DNA of 64,000 nt, taken from the NCBI RefSeq assembly GCF_003602005.1, contig NZ_QZWD01000005.1:1-64000 (forward strand). Reading direction: 5' to 3'. Both the position numbers and the translations under genes were made by a program. Under the pieces are notes generated by a model, which was not told where the DNA came from, ran no database searches, and saw only the letters and a list, made by a program, of their open reading frames with translations. The stretch's first letter is position 1. Every line of letters starts with the position of its first letter. The DNA comes from Salinisphaera sp. Q1T1-3 (GTDB lineage Bacteria; Pseudomonadota; Gammaproteobacteria; Nevskiales; Salinisphaeraceae). Below, piece after piece: positions 23,030-32,266 of this stretch.

Positions 23030-24880
23030 TCAGGACGATACCTGATTCACATCCCGCACGGCGCCGCGTGAGGCATTGGTTGCAAGCGCCGCATAGGCCT
23101 TGAGCGCGGTCGAGACCTTGCGCAGGCGATTCTTCGGCTGCCAGGCATTGGGGCCCTGTTCGTTCATGGCGGTCCGGCGGGCGCCCAGCTCGGCCTCGTC
23201 GACGATCAGCTCGATCGTCCGGCCTGGGATATCGATGGCGATCGTATCGCCGGTTTCGACCAGGCCGATGAGCCCGCCCTCGGCGGCTTCCGGTGAGACG
23301 TGGCCGATGGACAGGCCCGACGTGCCACCGGAAAAACGCCCGTCGGTGACCAGGGCACAGGCCTTGCCGAGGCCCTTGGATTTCAGGTAGCTCGTCGGAT
23401 AGAGCATTTCCTGCATGCCCGGGCCGCCTTTCGGGCCTTCGTAGCGGATGATGACGATCTCGCCCGTCGAGACTTCGTTGCACAGGATCCCGGCCACGGC
23501 GGCGTCCTGGCTTTCGTAAACGCGGGCGCTGCCGGTGAACGTGAGGATCGAATCATCCACGCCGGCGGTCTTGACGATGCAACCCTCGGGCGCGAGGTTG
23601 CCGAACAGCACGGCCAGGCCGCCGTCGGTGGAGAACGGATGCGCGGCCGAGCGAATCACGCCGTGTTCGCGGTCGGCGTCCAGCGCCTCCCAACGGGCGG
23701 ACTGCGAGAACGCGGTCTGGGTCGGTACGCCGCCCGGCGCGGCCTGGTAGAACCGGCGGACCGCGGCGTCGGTGGTGCGGACGATGTCCCAGTGGGCCAG
23801 TGCGTCGCTCATGCGCTCGGCATGGATCGTCGGCAGCGTGGTGTCGAGCAGGCCGGCGCGGTCGAGCTCGCCGAGGATGGCCATGATGCCGCCGGCGCGA
23901 TGGACGTCTTCCATGTGCACATCGGCCTTGGCGGGGGCGACCTTGCACAGACAGGGCACGCGCCGCGAGAGCGCATCGATCTCGGCGATGGAGAAGTCGA
24001 TGGCGCCTTCCTGGGCCGCGGCCAGCAGATGCAGGACCGTATTGGTCGAACCGCCCATGGCGATGTCCAGGCTCATGGCGTTGGCGAACGCGTCGCGGTT
24101 GGCGATACGCCGCGGCAGCACGCGCTCATCGTCGTTTTCGTAATACCGTCGGGCGATTTCGACGACGGTGCGGCCGGCGTCACGGAACAGCCGCTCGCGG
24201 TCGCTGTGGGTGGCCAGCATCGAGCCGTTGCCCGGTAGCGCCAGGCCGAGTGCTTCGGTGAGGCAGTTCATGGAATTGGCCGTGAACATGCCGGAACACG
24301 AGCCACAGGTGGGGCAGGCCGAACGTTCAACGGTCGCGACGTCGTCATCGGAATAGCGCTCGTCGGCGGCCACTACCATGGCATCGACCAGATCGAAGGC
24401 CCGGCTGCTGCCTTTCACGACCGCCTTGCCGGCTTCCATCGGGCCGCCGGAAATGAAGACTGTCGGGATGTTCAGCCGCATGGCTGCCATCAGCATGCCG
24501 GGCGTGATCTTGTCGCAGTTGGAGATGCACACCAGGGCATCGGCACAGTGCGCGTTGACCATGTACTCGACGCTGTCGGCGATCAGCTCGCGCGAGGGCA
24601 GGGAATAGAGCATGCCCTGATGGCCCATCGCGATCCCGTCGTCCACGGCGATCGTGTTGAATTCCTTGGCCACGCCGCCGGCCACCGCGATTTCTTCAGC
24701 CACCAGCTGGCCCAGATCCTTGAGATGCACGTGGCCGGGTACGAACTGCGTGAAACTGTTGGCCACGGCGATGATCGGCTTGCCGAAATCGGCATCGCCC
24801 ATGCCGGTGGCCCGCCAGAGCGCGCGGGCGCCGGCCATGTTGCGGCCATGGGTGGTGGTACGGGAGCGATAGGCAGGCAT
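23030..24880 (-). CDS. ilvD: Dihydroxy-acid dehydratase
   Basis: 616 residues, the usual length. It dehydrates dihydroxyisovalerate and dihydroxymethylvalerate in valine and isoleucine synthesis in the cytoplasm, using an iron-sulfur cluster and magnesium. Seen are the opening [20 protein letters not shown], the signature [18 protein letters not shown], and [20 protein letters not shown] with cluster cysteines, plus [22 protein letters not shown] near the C-terminus. A LysR gene is divergent from it with a palindrome between them, so that regulator may control it. No other ilv gene lies beside it. Confidence 0.98.
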   Translation of the reverse strand: MPAYRSRTTTHGRNMAGARALWRATGMGDADFGKPIIAVANSFTQFVPGHVHLKDLGQLVAEEIAVAGGVAKEFNTIAVDDGIAMGHQGMLYSLPSRELIADSVEYMVNAHCADALVCISNCDKITPGMLMAAMRLNIPTVFISGGPMEAGKAVVKGSSRAFDLVDAMVVAADERYSDDDVATVERSACPTCGSCSGMFTANSMNCLTEALGLALPGNGSMLATHSDRERLFRDAGRTVVEIARRYYENDDERVLPRRIANRDAFANAMSLDIAMGGSTNTVLHLLAAAQEGAIDFSIAEIDALSRRVPCLCKVAPAKADVHMEDVHRAGGIMAILGELDRAGLLDTTLPTIHAERMSDALAHWDIVRTTDAAVRRFYQAAPGGVPTQTAFSQSARWEALDADREHGVIRSAAHPFSTDGGLAVLFGNLAPEGCIVKTAGVDDSILTFTGSARVYESQDAAVAGILCNEVSTGEIVIIRYEGPKGGPGMQEMLYPTSYLKSKGLGKACALVTDGRFSGGTSGLSIGHVSPEAAEGGLIGLVETGDTIAIDIPGRTIELIVDEAELGARRTAMNEQGPNAWQPKNRLRKVSTALKAYAALATNASRGAVRDVNQVSS

Positions 24881-24937
24881 GGCAGTCGATTTGGCGACGG
24901 GGTGGGCGCTTATCGTAGGTCGTCATCGTCTGCATCT

Positions 24938-24952
24938 GAAATATATAATTTC
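24938..24952. promoter_or_regulatory. Possible LysR-type operator between ilvD and its divergent LysR gene
   Basis: GAAATATATAATTTC is a perfect palindrome (GAAAT and ATTTC around ATATA) that contains a T-N11-A pattern. It is the most AT-rich part of the 102-bp gap and overlaps possible -10 elements for both genes. Confidence 0.4.
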
Positions 24953-24982
24953 GGCCTGACTGAGTCGCAAGAGATATCAATC

Positions 24983-25885
24983 ATGGATGCGCGCCGGCTC
25001 CGGCATTTCGTCGCGGTCGCCGAGACCCTGCATTTCGGCCGCGCCGCCACACGTCTGCACATGACCCAGCCGCCGCTGAGCCAGTCGATCCGGGCCCTGG
25101 AGGCCGAGCTGGGCGCCGATCTGTTCCAGCGGACACAGCGACGCGTCGCGCTTACCGCGTTCGGTGCCCAGTGGCTGGTGCCGGTCCGTGCGGCACTGGC
25201 GGGCCTCGATGCGCTCGGGCCGACGGCCGAGCGCATGAAGCGCGGGGAAATCGGGCGATTGGCCTTATCGTTCGTCAGCACCGCCGACTACAGCCTGCTT
25301 CCTGACCTGGTTGCTCGTTTTCGGGCGGCCTATCCCGATGTGACGCTGTCGCTCGAGGAAGCGACCAGCGATGTCCAGATCGCGGCCGTTCTGGCCGGCA
25401 CGGCCGACGCCGGCATCGTCATTCCGCCGGCCCGGGCGCCGCTGCCGGCCGCACTGGCCTATACCCGATTGCTGACCGAGCCGCTGGTGGCCGCGGTGCC
25501 GGACGCGTGGTTGCGAGATGGACGCCTGTCGCTGGCCGGCGGCGCGCTCACGCCGGCGGCGGTGGTCGGCTCGCCACTCATCGTCTTCCCGCACCAGGTC
25601 GCGCCGGCTTTCCATGATCTGGTCACCGGCTATTACCACGCCTGTGGCGGTACGCCGGACATCGTGCAGGAGGCGATCCAGATGCAGACCATCATCAGCC
25701 TGGTTTCGGCCGGCATGGGCATCGCACTGGTGCCGGCATCGCTACGTCATCTGGCACGGACCGGTACGCGCTACGTGCCGCTGCAGAGCGGGGCTCCACA
25801 GCTCGAGACCGGGCTGATCTGGCGGGCCGATCAAACGAGCCCGTCATTGCAGAACTTTCGTGCCATTGTCGAGAGCTGCGCATGA
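24983..25885 (+). CDS. LysR-family transcriptional regulator
   Basis: 300 residues from the ATG at 24983. The N-terminal winged helix-turn-helix reads MDARRLRHFVAVAETLHFGR..., MTQPPLSQSIRALEAELGAD; the substrate-binding domain runs from about residue 90 (LSFVSTADYSLLPDLVARFR) to the C-terminus (VSAGMGIALVPASLRHL). The longer reading from 24548 would overlap ilvD on the other strand and is rejected. Divergent from ilvD, it is a candidate regulator of that gene; the effector is unknown. The subgroup looks close to CatR/BenM-type regulators, but that alone does not fix a ligand. Confidence 0.94.
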   Translation: MDARRLRHFVAVAETLHFGRAATRLHMTQPPLSQSIRALEAELGADLFQRTQRRVALTAFGAQWLVPVRAALAGLDALGPTAERMKRGEIGRLALSFVSTADYSLLPDLVARFRAAYPDVTLSLEEATSDVQIAAVLAGTADAGIVIPPARAPLPAALAYTRLLTEPLVAAVPDAWLRDGRLSLAGGALTPAAVVGSPLIVFPHQVAPAFHDLVTGYYHACGGTPDIVQEAIQMQTIISLVSAGMGIALVPASLRHLARTGTRYVPLQSGAPQLETGLIWRADQTSPSLQNFRAIVESCA

Positions 25886-25992
25886 CGCCGCCGACCGGTC
25901 GGGCCGAGGGAACCGGGCACGCCTGCCGACAATCGGCGGACCGGTCACCCGATCGAGCGCGCGATCGGGCATGCCGTGGATGGGGGCGGAAA

Positions 25993-26005
25993 TGAACGCC
26001 GTTCA
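25993..26005. promoter_or_regulatory. Palindromic operator before the TetR gene
   Basis: TGAACGCCGTTCA is a perfect 6+1+6 palindrome 40 bp before the TetR start and close to TATGAT, a likely -10 element. A related site (ten of thirteen positions) overlaps the start region of the LplT-PlsC-like gene at 28586-28598. Confidence 0.55.
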
Positions 26006-26044
26006 ATAGCGCGTTATGATGTCTTCATTTCATGAGACGCATCG

Positions 26045-26668
26045 ATGGCACGTCGCAGCGACCATAGCCGGGAAGAGCTTCGCGATCTGATTCTGGGCGC
26101 GGCCGAGCAGTTGATCGTGGATCACGGGCTCGGCGGGCTGAGCGCGCGCGCCATCGCCCGGCGTGTCGGCTATACGCCGGGCACCATCTATCTGGTCTTC
26201 ACCAACCTCGACGACGTGATTCTGCACGTCAACGCCCGCACGCTGGATCGCCTGCGTGTGCCGATGGCAGCCGCGGTGGCCGAGTCGGGTTCGAGTGCGG
26301 AGCAGCTGCGGCGGGTGGCGCGTGCCTATGCCGCGTTCGCGCAGGCGCAACCGAACCTGTGGCGGGCCTGCTTCGAGCACCGCCTGCCCGATACGGTGGC
26401 CGGCCCGGACTATATCGATACCCGCATCGCCGGGCTGGTTGCCCTCATCATGGATCCGCTGGCCGAGGCCACGGGGGCGACGGGCGCCGCGCTCGATACC
26501 GCTGCCCAGGCGCTCTGGAGCGGTGTCCACGGCATCTGCATGCTCACCCTCACGGGCAAGCTGCACATGGTTGGCGGCCAGGCGGTCGCCCATCTGACTG
26601 ACGATCTCGTGAGCCATTATCTGGCCGGCGTGCGTGCCGAGGCGGCGCCGACGGGCGGCGCCGCATAG
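26045..26668 (+). CDS. TetR-family regulator
   Basis: 207 residues. The helix-turn-helix is near the N-terminus (LGGLSARAIARRVGYTPGTI, then YLVFTNLDDVILHV), and the C-terminal ligand domain looks like the TetR_C_33 type. It is convergent with, and ends 3 bp from, the LplT-PlsC-like gene. A palindrome in its own upstream region resembles one at that gene's promoter, so it probably represses both itself and the transporter/acyltransferase. The ligand is unknown; a fatty-acyl or lysophospholipid signal would fit the target gene. Confidence 0.92.
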   Translation: MARRSDHSREELRDLILGAAEQLIVDHGLGGLSARAIARRVGYTPGTIYLVFTNLDDVILHVNARTLDRLRVPMAAAVAESGSSAEQLRRVARAYAAFAQAQPNLWRACFEHRLPDTVAGPDYIDTRIAGLVALIMDPLAEATGATGAALDTAAQALWSGVHGICMLTLTGKLHMVGGQAVAHLTDDLVSHYLAGVRAEAAPTGGAA

Positions 26669-26671
26669 CCC

Positions 26672-28567
26672 TCAGACCGGCTTGCCGTCATCGAGCATGG
26701 CATGCACGCGTTGTTGCAGATCGGCCGCGCTCACGTCGGCCGGGTCGACCGGCGCGCCGGCTACCAGCTCGATGCGGGAACGAAACCGCTTCGGCCAATG
26801 GTGCATGGCCGCGCCGCCCTTGCGCGAGAAGAAGCTGCCCCACATGCCGCGTAGCGCCATCGGGACGACCGGGACCGGTGTGCGCCGGATCACGCGTTCC
26901 ACGCCCTCGCGGAACGTCTGGAGCTCGCCGTCGTGCGTGATGGCGCCTTCGGGAAACAGACAGACGACCTGGCCATCGGCCAGTTCGCGGGCAATGGCAT
27001 CGTAGGCCGCCTGCAGGCATTCCGGATCTTCCTTGCCCGGGGCGATCGGGATGGCCTTGCCCGTGCGGAAGATGAAGGACAGCACGGGGATATTGAAGAT
27101 CGTGTGATACATCACGAAGCGGGCCGGGCGGCGTACGGAGCCGCCGAGAATGAGCCCGTCCATGAAACTGACGTGGTTGCACACCAGCAGCACGCCGCCG
27201 TCATCCGGGATGTTGTCCAGCCCGCGTTTGCGCACGCGATAGATCGTGCTCACCAGCAGCCAGATGATGAAACGCATGGTGAATTCGGGCACCAGCGTGA
27301 AGATGAACACCACCACGGCTGCCGTCATCACCGCCGTGGCGAGGAACAGGCCGGGGATGGTCAGCCCGAGCGCGAGCGCGCCCACCGCGTAGAGCGAGGC
27401 CAGCACCATGAACAAGGCGTTGATGACGCTGTTGGCGGCGATGATGCGCGACAGGCGCTCGCGCGGGGCACGTTCCTGGATGAGGGCGTATAGCGGCACG
27501 ATATAGAAGCCGCCGAACAGGCCGATCAAGCCCAGGTCGGCGAGTACGCGCCAGCTGCCGTCGAGCGCCAGGAAGGCCGCCAGACCGGCGGGCTGGCTCG
27601 GTGCGGCAACGCCCGCGAAACCCAGGTGCAGGCTGAAGACCACCAGGCCGGCCGCACCGAAGGGCACCAGCCCCAGCTCGATCCGCCCGCCGGAGAGCCG
27701 GTCACAGAGCATGGAGCCGATGCCGATACCGAGCGAGAACAGCGCCAGCAGGAGCGTGACCACGGTTTCGTCGCCGCCGAGGTCGACGCGGACATAGTTG
27801 GGCAGCTGGGCCAGATACAGGGCGCCGACCGCCCAGAACCAGCTGATGCCCATGATGGACAGAAAGATGGTGCGGTTCTCGCGGGCATAGCCGACGATGC
27901 GCACCGTTTCGGTGACCGGGTTCCAGTTGAGCTTGAGCCCCGGCGCGCTGGGCGCGGTGCGCGGAATCCACAGGCTTGCCAGCCAGCCCAATCCCGCGAA
28001 CACCAGCACACTCAGGCCGATGATGATCACCCGGTCGCCGATCACATGCACCAGCTGACCGCCGACGATGGTGCCGAGCAGAATCGCGAGGAAGGTGCCC
28101 AGCTCCACGAGTCCGTTGCCACCGGTCAGTTCGCGCGTGCCCAGATGCGCCGGGAGGTAACCGTATTTCACCGGGCCGAACAGCGTGCTCTGGGTACCCA
28201 TCAGAAACAGCAGGACGAACAGCAGCATCAGGCTGTGCAGGGCGAACGCCACCGCTGCCCCTGCCATGATCACGATCTCCAGCACCTTGATCCAGCGCAT
28301 GAGCGTGGCCTTGTCGTACTTGTCGGCGATCTGGCCGGCCGTGGCCGAGAACAGGAAGAACGGGAGGATGAACAGTCCCGCGGCGACGTTGACCAGTACG
28401 TTCGTGCTCATGCCGCCCTGGGCCATCGCCCAGCTCGAGCCCTGGAAGGCGATGAGAATCACCAACGCGTTCTTGAACAGGTTGTCGTTGAACGCGCCGA
28501 GAAACTGCGTGAGAAAGAACGGCGCGAAACGTCGTTCGCCGAGAAGTCTGAACTGTCCGGACGCCAT
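26672..28567 (-). CDS. LplT-like MFS transporter fused to a PlsC-type acyltransferase
   Basis: 631 residues. Residues 1-420 form a 12-helix major facilitator domain of the lysophospholipid-transporter (LplT) type (FFLTQFLGAFNDNLFKNALV). Residues about 430-631 form a PlsC-type acyltransferase with the HX4D motif in CNHVSFMD and FPEGAIT later. In Aas-type proteins these two parts are followed by an acyl-ACP synthetase domain; that third domain is absent here. The likely job is to flip lysophospholipids inward and reacylate them. An operator-like site overlaps its promoter and matches one before the convergent TetR gene. Confidence 0.92.
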   Translation of the reverse strand: MASGQFRLLGERRFAPFFLTQFLGAFNDNLFKNALVILIAFQGSSWAMAQGGMSTNVLVNVAAGLFILPFFLFSATAGQIADKYDKATLMRWIKVLEIVIMAGAAVAFALHSLMLLFVLLFLMGTQSTLFGPVKYGYLPAHLGTRELTGGNGLVELGTFLAILLGTIVGGQLVHVIGDRVIIIGLSVLVFAGLGWLASLWIPRTAPSAPGLKLNWNPVTETVRIVGYARENRTIFLSIMGISWFWAVGALYLAQLPNYVRVDLGGDETVVTLLLALFSLGIGIGSMLCDRLSGGRIELGLVPFGAAGLVVFSLHLGFAGVAAPSQPAGLAAFLALDGSWRVLADLGLIGLFGGFYIVPLYALIQERAPRERLSRIIAANSVINALFMVLASLYAVGALALGLTIPGLFLATAVMTAAVVVFIFTLVPEFTMRFIIWLLVSTIYRVRKRGLDNIPDDGGVLLVCNHVSFMDGLILGGSVRRPARFVMYHTIFNIPVLSFIFRTGKAIPIAPGKEDPECLQAAYDAIARELADGQVVCLFPEGAITHDGELQTFREGVERVIRRTPVPVVPMALRGMWGSFFSRKGGAAMHHWPKRFRSRIELVAGAPVDPADVSAADLQQRVHAMLDDGKPV

Positions 28568-28585
28568 GGCGTTTTTCCCAATAAC

Positions 28586-28600
28586 TAAACGGTGTTCAAT
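28586..28600 (-). promoter_or_regulatory. TetR-type operator over the LplT-PlsC promoter
   Basis: Read on the minus strand, ATTGAACACCGTTTA follows directly after TATAA (a likely -10 element). It matches the TetR-gene palindrome at 12 of 15 positions (ATTGAACGGCGTTCA there). A repressor bound here would block transcription of the transporter/acyltransferase gene. Confidence 0.5.
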
Positions 28601-28661
28601 TTATAGCAGCCGTTCACGCCATCGACAAGGACGCCATGCCCGCGGCGCTGACCGGATCGTT

Positions 28662-30164
28662 TTACGACCCGTCGTCCTGGCTGGCCCGCCATGCGCGTGC
28701 CAGCCAGCCGCCCGGCCGGGCGATCTCGGCCTCGTCCGCGCCGGCGTAGCCGAGCACGAGCCCGGGTTCGGTGCGGCCACCGATGAAATAGGTCGACAGG
28801 CGCGCCAGTGAAACGCCGACCGCGGCCCCTTCATCGACCAGGCGTGTCTCTTGGGCGATCGAGTCGAGATAGGCGACCAGATGCAGTCCGGCGGCGCCGG
28901 ACGACAGGCGCAGCCCGGCATTCGTTGCCGGGGCGAGCGCCTCACGTAGCGCGGCCTGGCGGCGTCGATAACAACGTCGCATCTTCCGGATGTGCGCCGC
29001 GAACTCACCGCTGTTCATGAAATCGGCCAGGGCGGCCTGCAAGGCCGGATCCTCTTCGCGAAACAGCCGCGCGTTGGCCCGGCGAAAGCGAGAGATCAGC
29101 GCCCGTGGCACCACGATATAGCCGAGCTGCAGGGCCGGGAACAGGGTTTTGCTGAATGTGCCGAGATAGATCACCGGCGCACCGCCAGCCAGGCCCTGCA
29201 GACAGGCCAGGGGCGATGAGACATAACGCAACTCGCTGTCGTAATCGTCCTCGACGATCCAGGCCTCGTGCTGGCGTGCCGTTTCGAGCAGTGCCAATCG
29301 GCGCTTGAGGGCCAGTGTGACGCCGCGCGGATACTGGTTCGAGGGTGTGGTGTAGATCAGCCGAGGCGCTGGATGCGCTGATGCAACGGCCGAACCATCG
29401 AGCCCGTCGTCGTCGACCGGCACGGGGATGAGCCGCAGATCGGCTGCCTGGAATGCCGCACGCGCGCCGAGATAGCCGGGGTCTTCGATCCAGGCGCTGT
29501 CGCCGCCGTCGGCCAGCAGCGTGGCCACCAGGCCGAGGCCCTGCTGGGTGCCGTGCGTGATGAGGATCTGATCCGCCTGGCAGACGACGCCGCGCGCCAG
29601 ACGAACATAATCCGCGATCGCTGCCTTCAAGTCCGGATGCCCGCCGTGCGTGCGGTAGTGCAGGGCCTGCTGCGCGCCCGGGCGCTGGTGTCGGCGCACC
29701 ACGCGACGCCAACGGGCCTCGGGGAACCGATCCAGCGCCGGCATACCCAGGGTGAAGGCCGGGTGCGTGACGGCATCGTCCGGGCTGACGGCGAGCACGG
29801 CGCGCCCGCGCTGTGACAGGCGATCCGAGGTCGGCGCGTTCGGCGTGTCGGATAGACCGGCAAAGCCGACCGCGGTGACATAGACGCCGGCCCCTTCGCG
29901 AGCCACGAGGAAGCCTTCCGCAACCAGCTGATCGATGGCGCCCAGTGCTGTGTTGCGGCCCATGTCGGTCTCGCGCGCGAGTAGGCGACTCGACGGCAGC
30001 CGCATATCGGGCATCAGCTCGCCGCTGACGATCCAGGCGCGCAGCGCGTTATATACGCGCCGCTGCTTGGGATCGCCACTCGGCTCCGCCAATCGTCGAT
30101 TGAGGCCGTCGATGACCCAGGCGAATACTGCCCGGTCGCTCACTGGTTCCCTCGATTCGCTCAT
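28662..30164 (-). CDS. MocR-type regulator (GntR helix-turn-helix plus aminotransferase domain)
   Basis: 500 residues. A GntR winged helix-turn-helix (about 35-100: LPSSRLLARETDMGRNTALG) is followed by a fold-type I aminotransferase-like domain. The PLP lysine is in GTFSKTLFPALQLGYI, with DDYDSELRY upstream and TPSNQYPRGVTL. MocR proteins sense PLP or amines and act as activators rather than enzymes; a PdxR-like role is possible. The gene is divergent from the double GNAT gene at 30299, which is its most likely target. No pdx genes are visible. Confidence 0.93.
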   Translation of the reverse strand: MSESREPVSDRAVFAWVIDGLNRRLAEPSGDPKQRRVYNALRAWIVSGELMPDMRLPSSRLLARETDMGRNTALGAIDQLVAEGFLVAREGAGVYVTAVGFAGLSDTPNAPTSDRLSQRGRAVLAVSPDDAVTHPAFTLGMPALDRFPEARWRRVVRRHQRPGAQQALHYRTHGGHPDLKAAIADYVRLARGVVCQADQILITHGTQQGLGLVATLLADGGDSAWIEDPGYLGARAAFQAADLRLIPVPVDDDGLDGSAVASAHPAPRLIYTTPSNQYPRGVTLALKRRLALLETARQHEAWIVEDDYDSELRYVSSPLACLQGLAGGAPVIYLGTFSKTLFPALQLGYIVVPRALISRFRRANARLFREEDPALQAALADFMNSGEFAAHIRKMRRCYRRRQAALREALAPATNAGLRLSSGAAGLHLVAYLDSIAQETRLVDEGAAVGVSLARLSTYFIGGRTEPGLVLGYAGADEAEIARPGGWLARAWRASQDDGS

Positions 30165-30298
30165 GACCGGATCTTATAGAGCGCCGGTTGCCCTTGCATG
30201 CTGGCCGTGTCCGCCGGCTCCAGCCCGTGACGGCCTTGGTGTGCCGCACTGGCACCGAGTGGCGGGCCGATCGGGTTTCCATTCGACAGAGAGATGAT

Positions 30299-31507
30299 AT
30301 GCAACCGCGTTTCTTGCACTCGCCGCTCGGGGCGGCGCTGCCGGACTGGCAGCCGCCCCGATTCCCCGAACCGGTCCAGATGACGGGGCGATATGTCCGG
30401 CTCGAACCGCTCGATGTCGGTCGTCACGCCGAGGCGCTGATGGCGGCTTATCGTGCCGGCGACGATGCCCCGGGCTGGACCTATCTGGACTATGGGCCGT
30501 TCGCCGACGGCGCCGACTATGCGCGCTGGATTGCACGGGCCAATGCCGAACACGATGCGCGCTATGTGGCGCTGATCGGCCGGGCGAGCGGGCAAGCGCT
30601 GGGCGTGGCAGGGCTGATTCGTATTCGTCCCGATGATGGCGTGCTGGAAATCGGGCATATCCACTATGCCGATGCCTTGAAAGGCTCGGCGGCGGCCACC
30701 GAAGCCCAGTTTCTGCTCATGCAGCACGTCTTTGCGCTCGGGTATCGACGCTATGAATGGAAATGCCATGCCGGTAACGCGGCCTCGCGGACGGCCGCCG
30801 CGCGTCTGGGGTTTCGCTTCGAGGGCGTGTTTCGCCAGCATCGCATCGCCAAGGGCCGTAACCGGGACACGGCCTGGTTTTCGATGCTCGACCATGAATG
30901 GCCCGCGCTCGAAGCAGCGTTCCGGGCATGGCTGTCGCCCGATAATTTCGATCAACACGGCCGGCAGCGCGAACGATTGTCTCGCTTGACGATGCGGGCG
31001 CGAAACGCCGAGCCGGGCGGCAAAAAGACGATCGAAACGCCTACGGTGCGCTGGCTGCGGGCCGACGATGCCGAGGCCTGGCGTGGGTTGTTCCAGGGCT
31101 ACGCTGCTTTCTACGACAAACCGGATATCGACAGCGCGACGATCGATACCGTGTGGCGCTGGCTGGGCGATCCGGCCCATCCGCTGGAGGGGCTGGTCGT
31201 TGTCGATGAACACGACGGCCCGGTGGGCCTGGCGCATATCCGGGCCTGTCCGCAGACGCTCGGCGGCACCGATATCGGCTTTCTCGATGATCTGTACGTG
31301 GCTGCCGCATATCGCGGTAGCGGCGCCGCGGATGCGCTGTTCGCCGGCATCCGGCAGTGCGCCACCGACCGCGGCTGGCCCGCCGTCCGCTGGCTGACGC
31401 AGCACTTCAACGCACGTGGGCGGGGGTTCTACGACCGGTATACCGGCGGGCCAAGCGATTTCATTGCGTATCACTGGCCGGTTGCGGATGCCCAGTGCGA
31501 TGGCTGA
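30299..31507 (+). CDS. Protein with two GNAT acetyltransferase domains
   Basis: 402 residues from the ATG at 30299 (AGAGAG upstream); the longer reading from 30188 lacks a signal or good site. The first half is RimJ/RimL-like (YVRLEPLDVGRHAEALMAAY, GHIHYADALKGSAAATEAQF, WKCHAGNAASRTAAARLGFR), the type that acetylates protein or small amines. The second half is a separate GNAT domain (VRWLRADDAEAWRGLFQGYA, FLDDLYVAAAYRGSGAADAL). A basic linker (RARNAEPGGKKT) joins them. The fusion is unusual, since each half alone is a standard enzyme. The MocR regulator is divergent, with 134 bp between. Confidence 0.88.
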   Translation: MQPRFLHSPLGAALPDWQPPRFPEPVQMTGRYVRLEPLDVGRHAEALMAAYRAGDDAPGWTYLDYGPFADGADYARWIARANAEHDARYVALIGRASGQALGVAGLIRIRPDDGVLEIGHIHYADALKGSAAATEAQFLLMQHVFALGYRRYEWKCHAGNAASRTAAARLGFRFEGVFRQHRIAKGRNRDTAWFSMLDHEWPALEAAFRAWLSPDNFDQHGRQRERLSRLTMRARNAEPGGKKTIETPTVRWLRADDAEAWRGLFQGYAAFYDKPDIDSATIDTVWRWLGDPAHPLEGLVVVDEHDGPVGLAHIRACPQTLGGTDIGFLDDLYVAAAYRGSGAADALFAGIRQCATDRGWPAVRWLTQHFNARGRGFYDRYTGGPSDFIAYHWPVADAQCDG

Positions 31508-32266
31508 GTGGGTCGATGCCGAGGCGGGCGCCGGATCGGCAAGGTCATCGCATGCGTTTGCCCGTGCATTGGTGTTTGGGCTGTCCCGCGTCGGGCTTGG
31601 CCGGGGCCGTTGGCTCGATCGGTGGAATGCGTATCAAGTGGCGCGATGCCTTGCCGCATCCGGTGGGATGAGCCGACCACGACGTTCTGTGCAGCGAACG
31701 GCCGATCGCGCGGATAGCGGCTGTCCACGGCAAGATGCAGGCTGGCCTGATTGTCGTGCCGCTCGTGTGCGCGATCCTCGACCCGCAACCCGTCCCGGAA
31801 TCAGCGAGGCGACTTCCGCCAGCAAGCTGGCGAGAGCATCGGTCAGCTGAGCCTTGCGGTGGCTGATGGCCCGTGGATCGATCTCGGCTCGTTCCTGCCA
31901 TCGGGCCACGGCATGGCTTTGATGACCAACGGGCGGCGGTTTCGCCCGGCCGCCGTCCGGGCGGAACCGCCGTGTTCGACGGCAGCCTGATCCACGCGCT
32001 GTCGCGCCCGTGTCGTGCGCGATAGGCACATCGTCGCCTCGACCTGCGGTTATCTGCCGGGCATCCGGATCGATTCCCGGCCGGTGGCATGACGCTCGTC
32101 CGCCAAGATCCTTTCGACGAGGCGGCGCCCGTGATGCTATCGAGCACGGCACGCCGGCGGGTGCCGCGCTCGGGCGAGCTGTCGTGTGTTTTGATGTCGC
32201 GACAGACCGGGTATAACGAACGGCGGATGCCCCGGCAGGGCCTGGCTGCGCCGAGTGCCGAGCGGA
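31508..32266. other. Gene-poor stretch, possibly decayed
   Basis: About 760 bp between the GNAT gene and the aldo/keto reductase. ORFs occur on both strands but none resembles a known protein over its length. On the minus strand RAISHRKAQLTDALASLLAE, followed by MRVEDRAHERHDNQA in another frame, looks like two pieces of one small protein, which would mean a frameshifted remnant; I cannot name a family for it. Confidence 0.45.
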
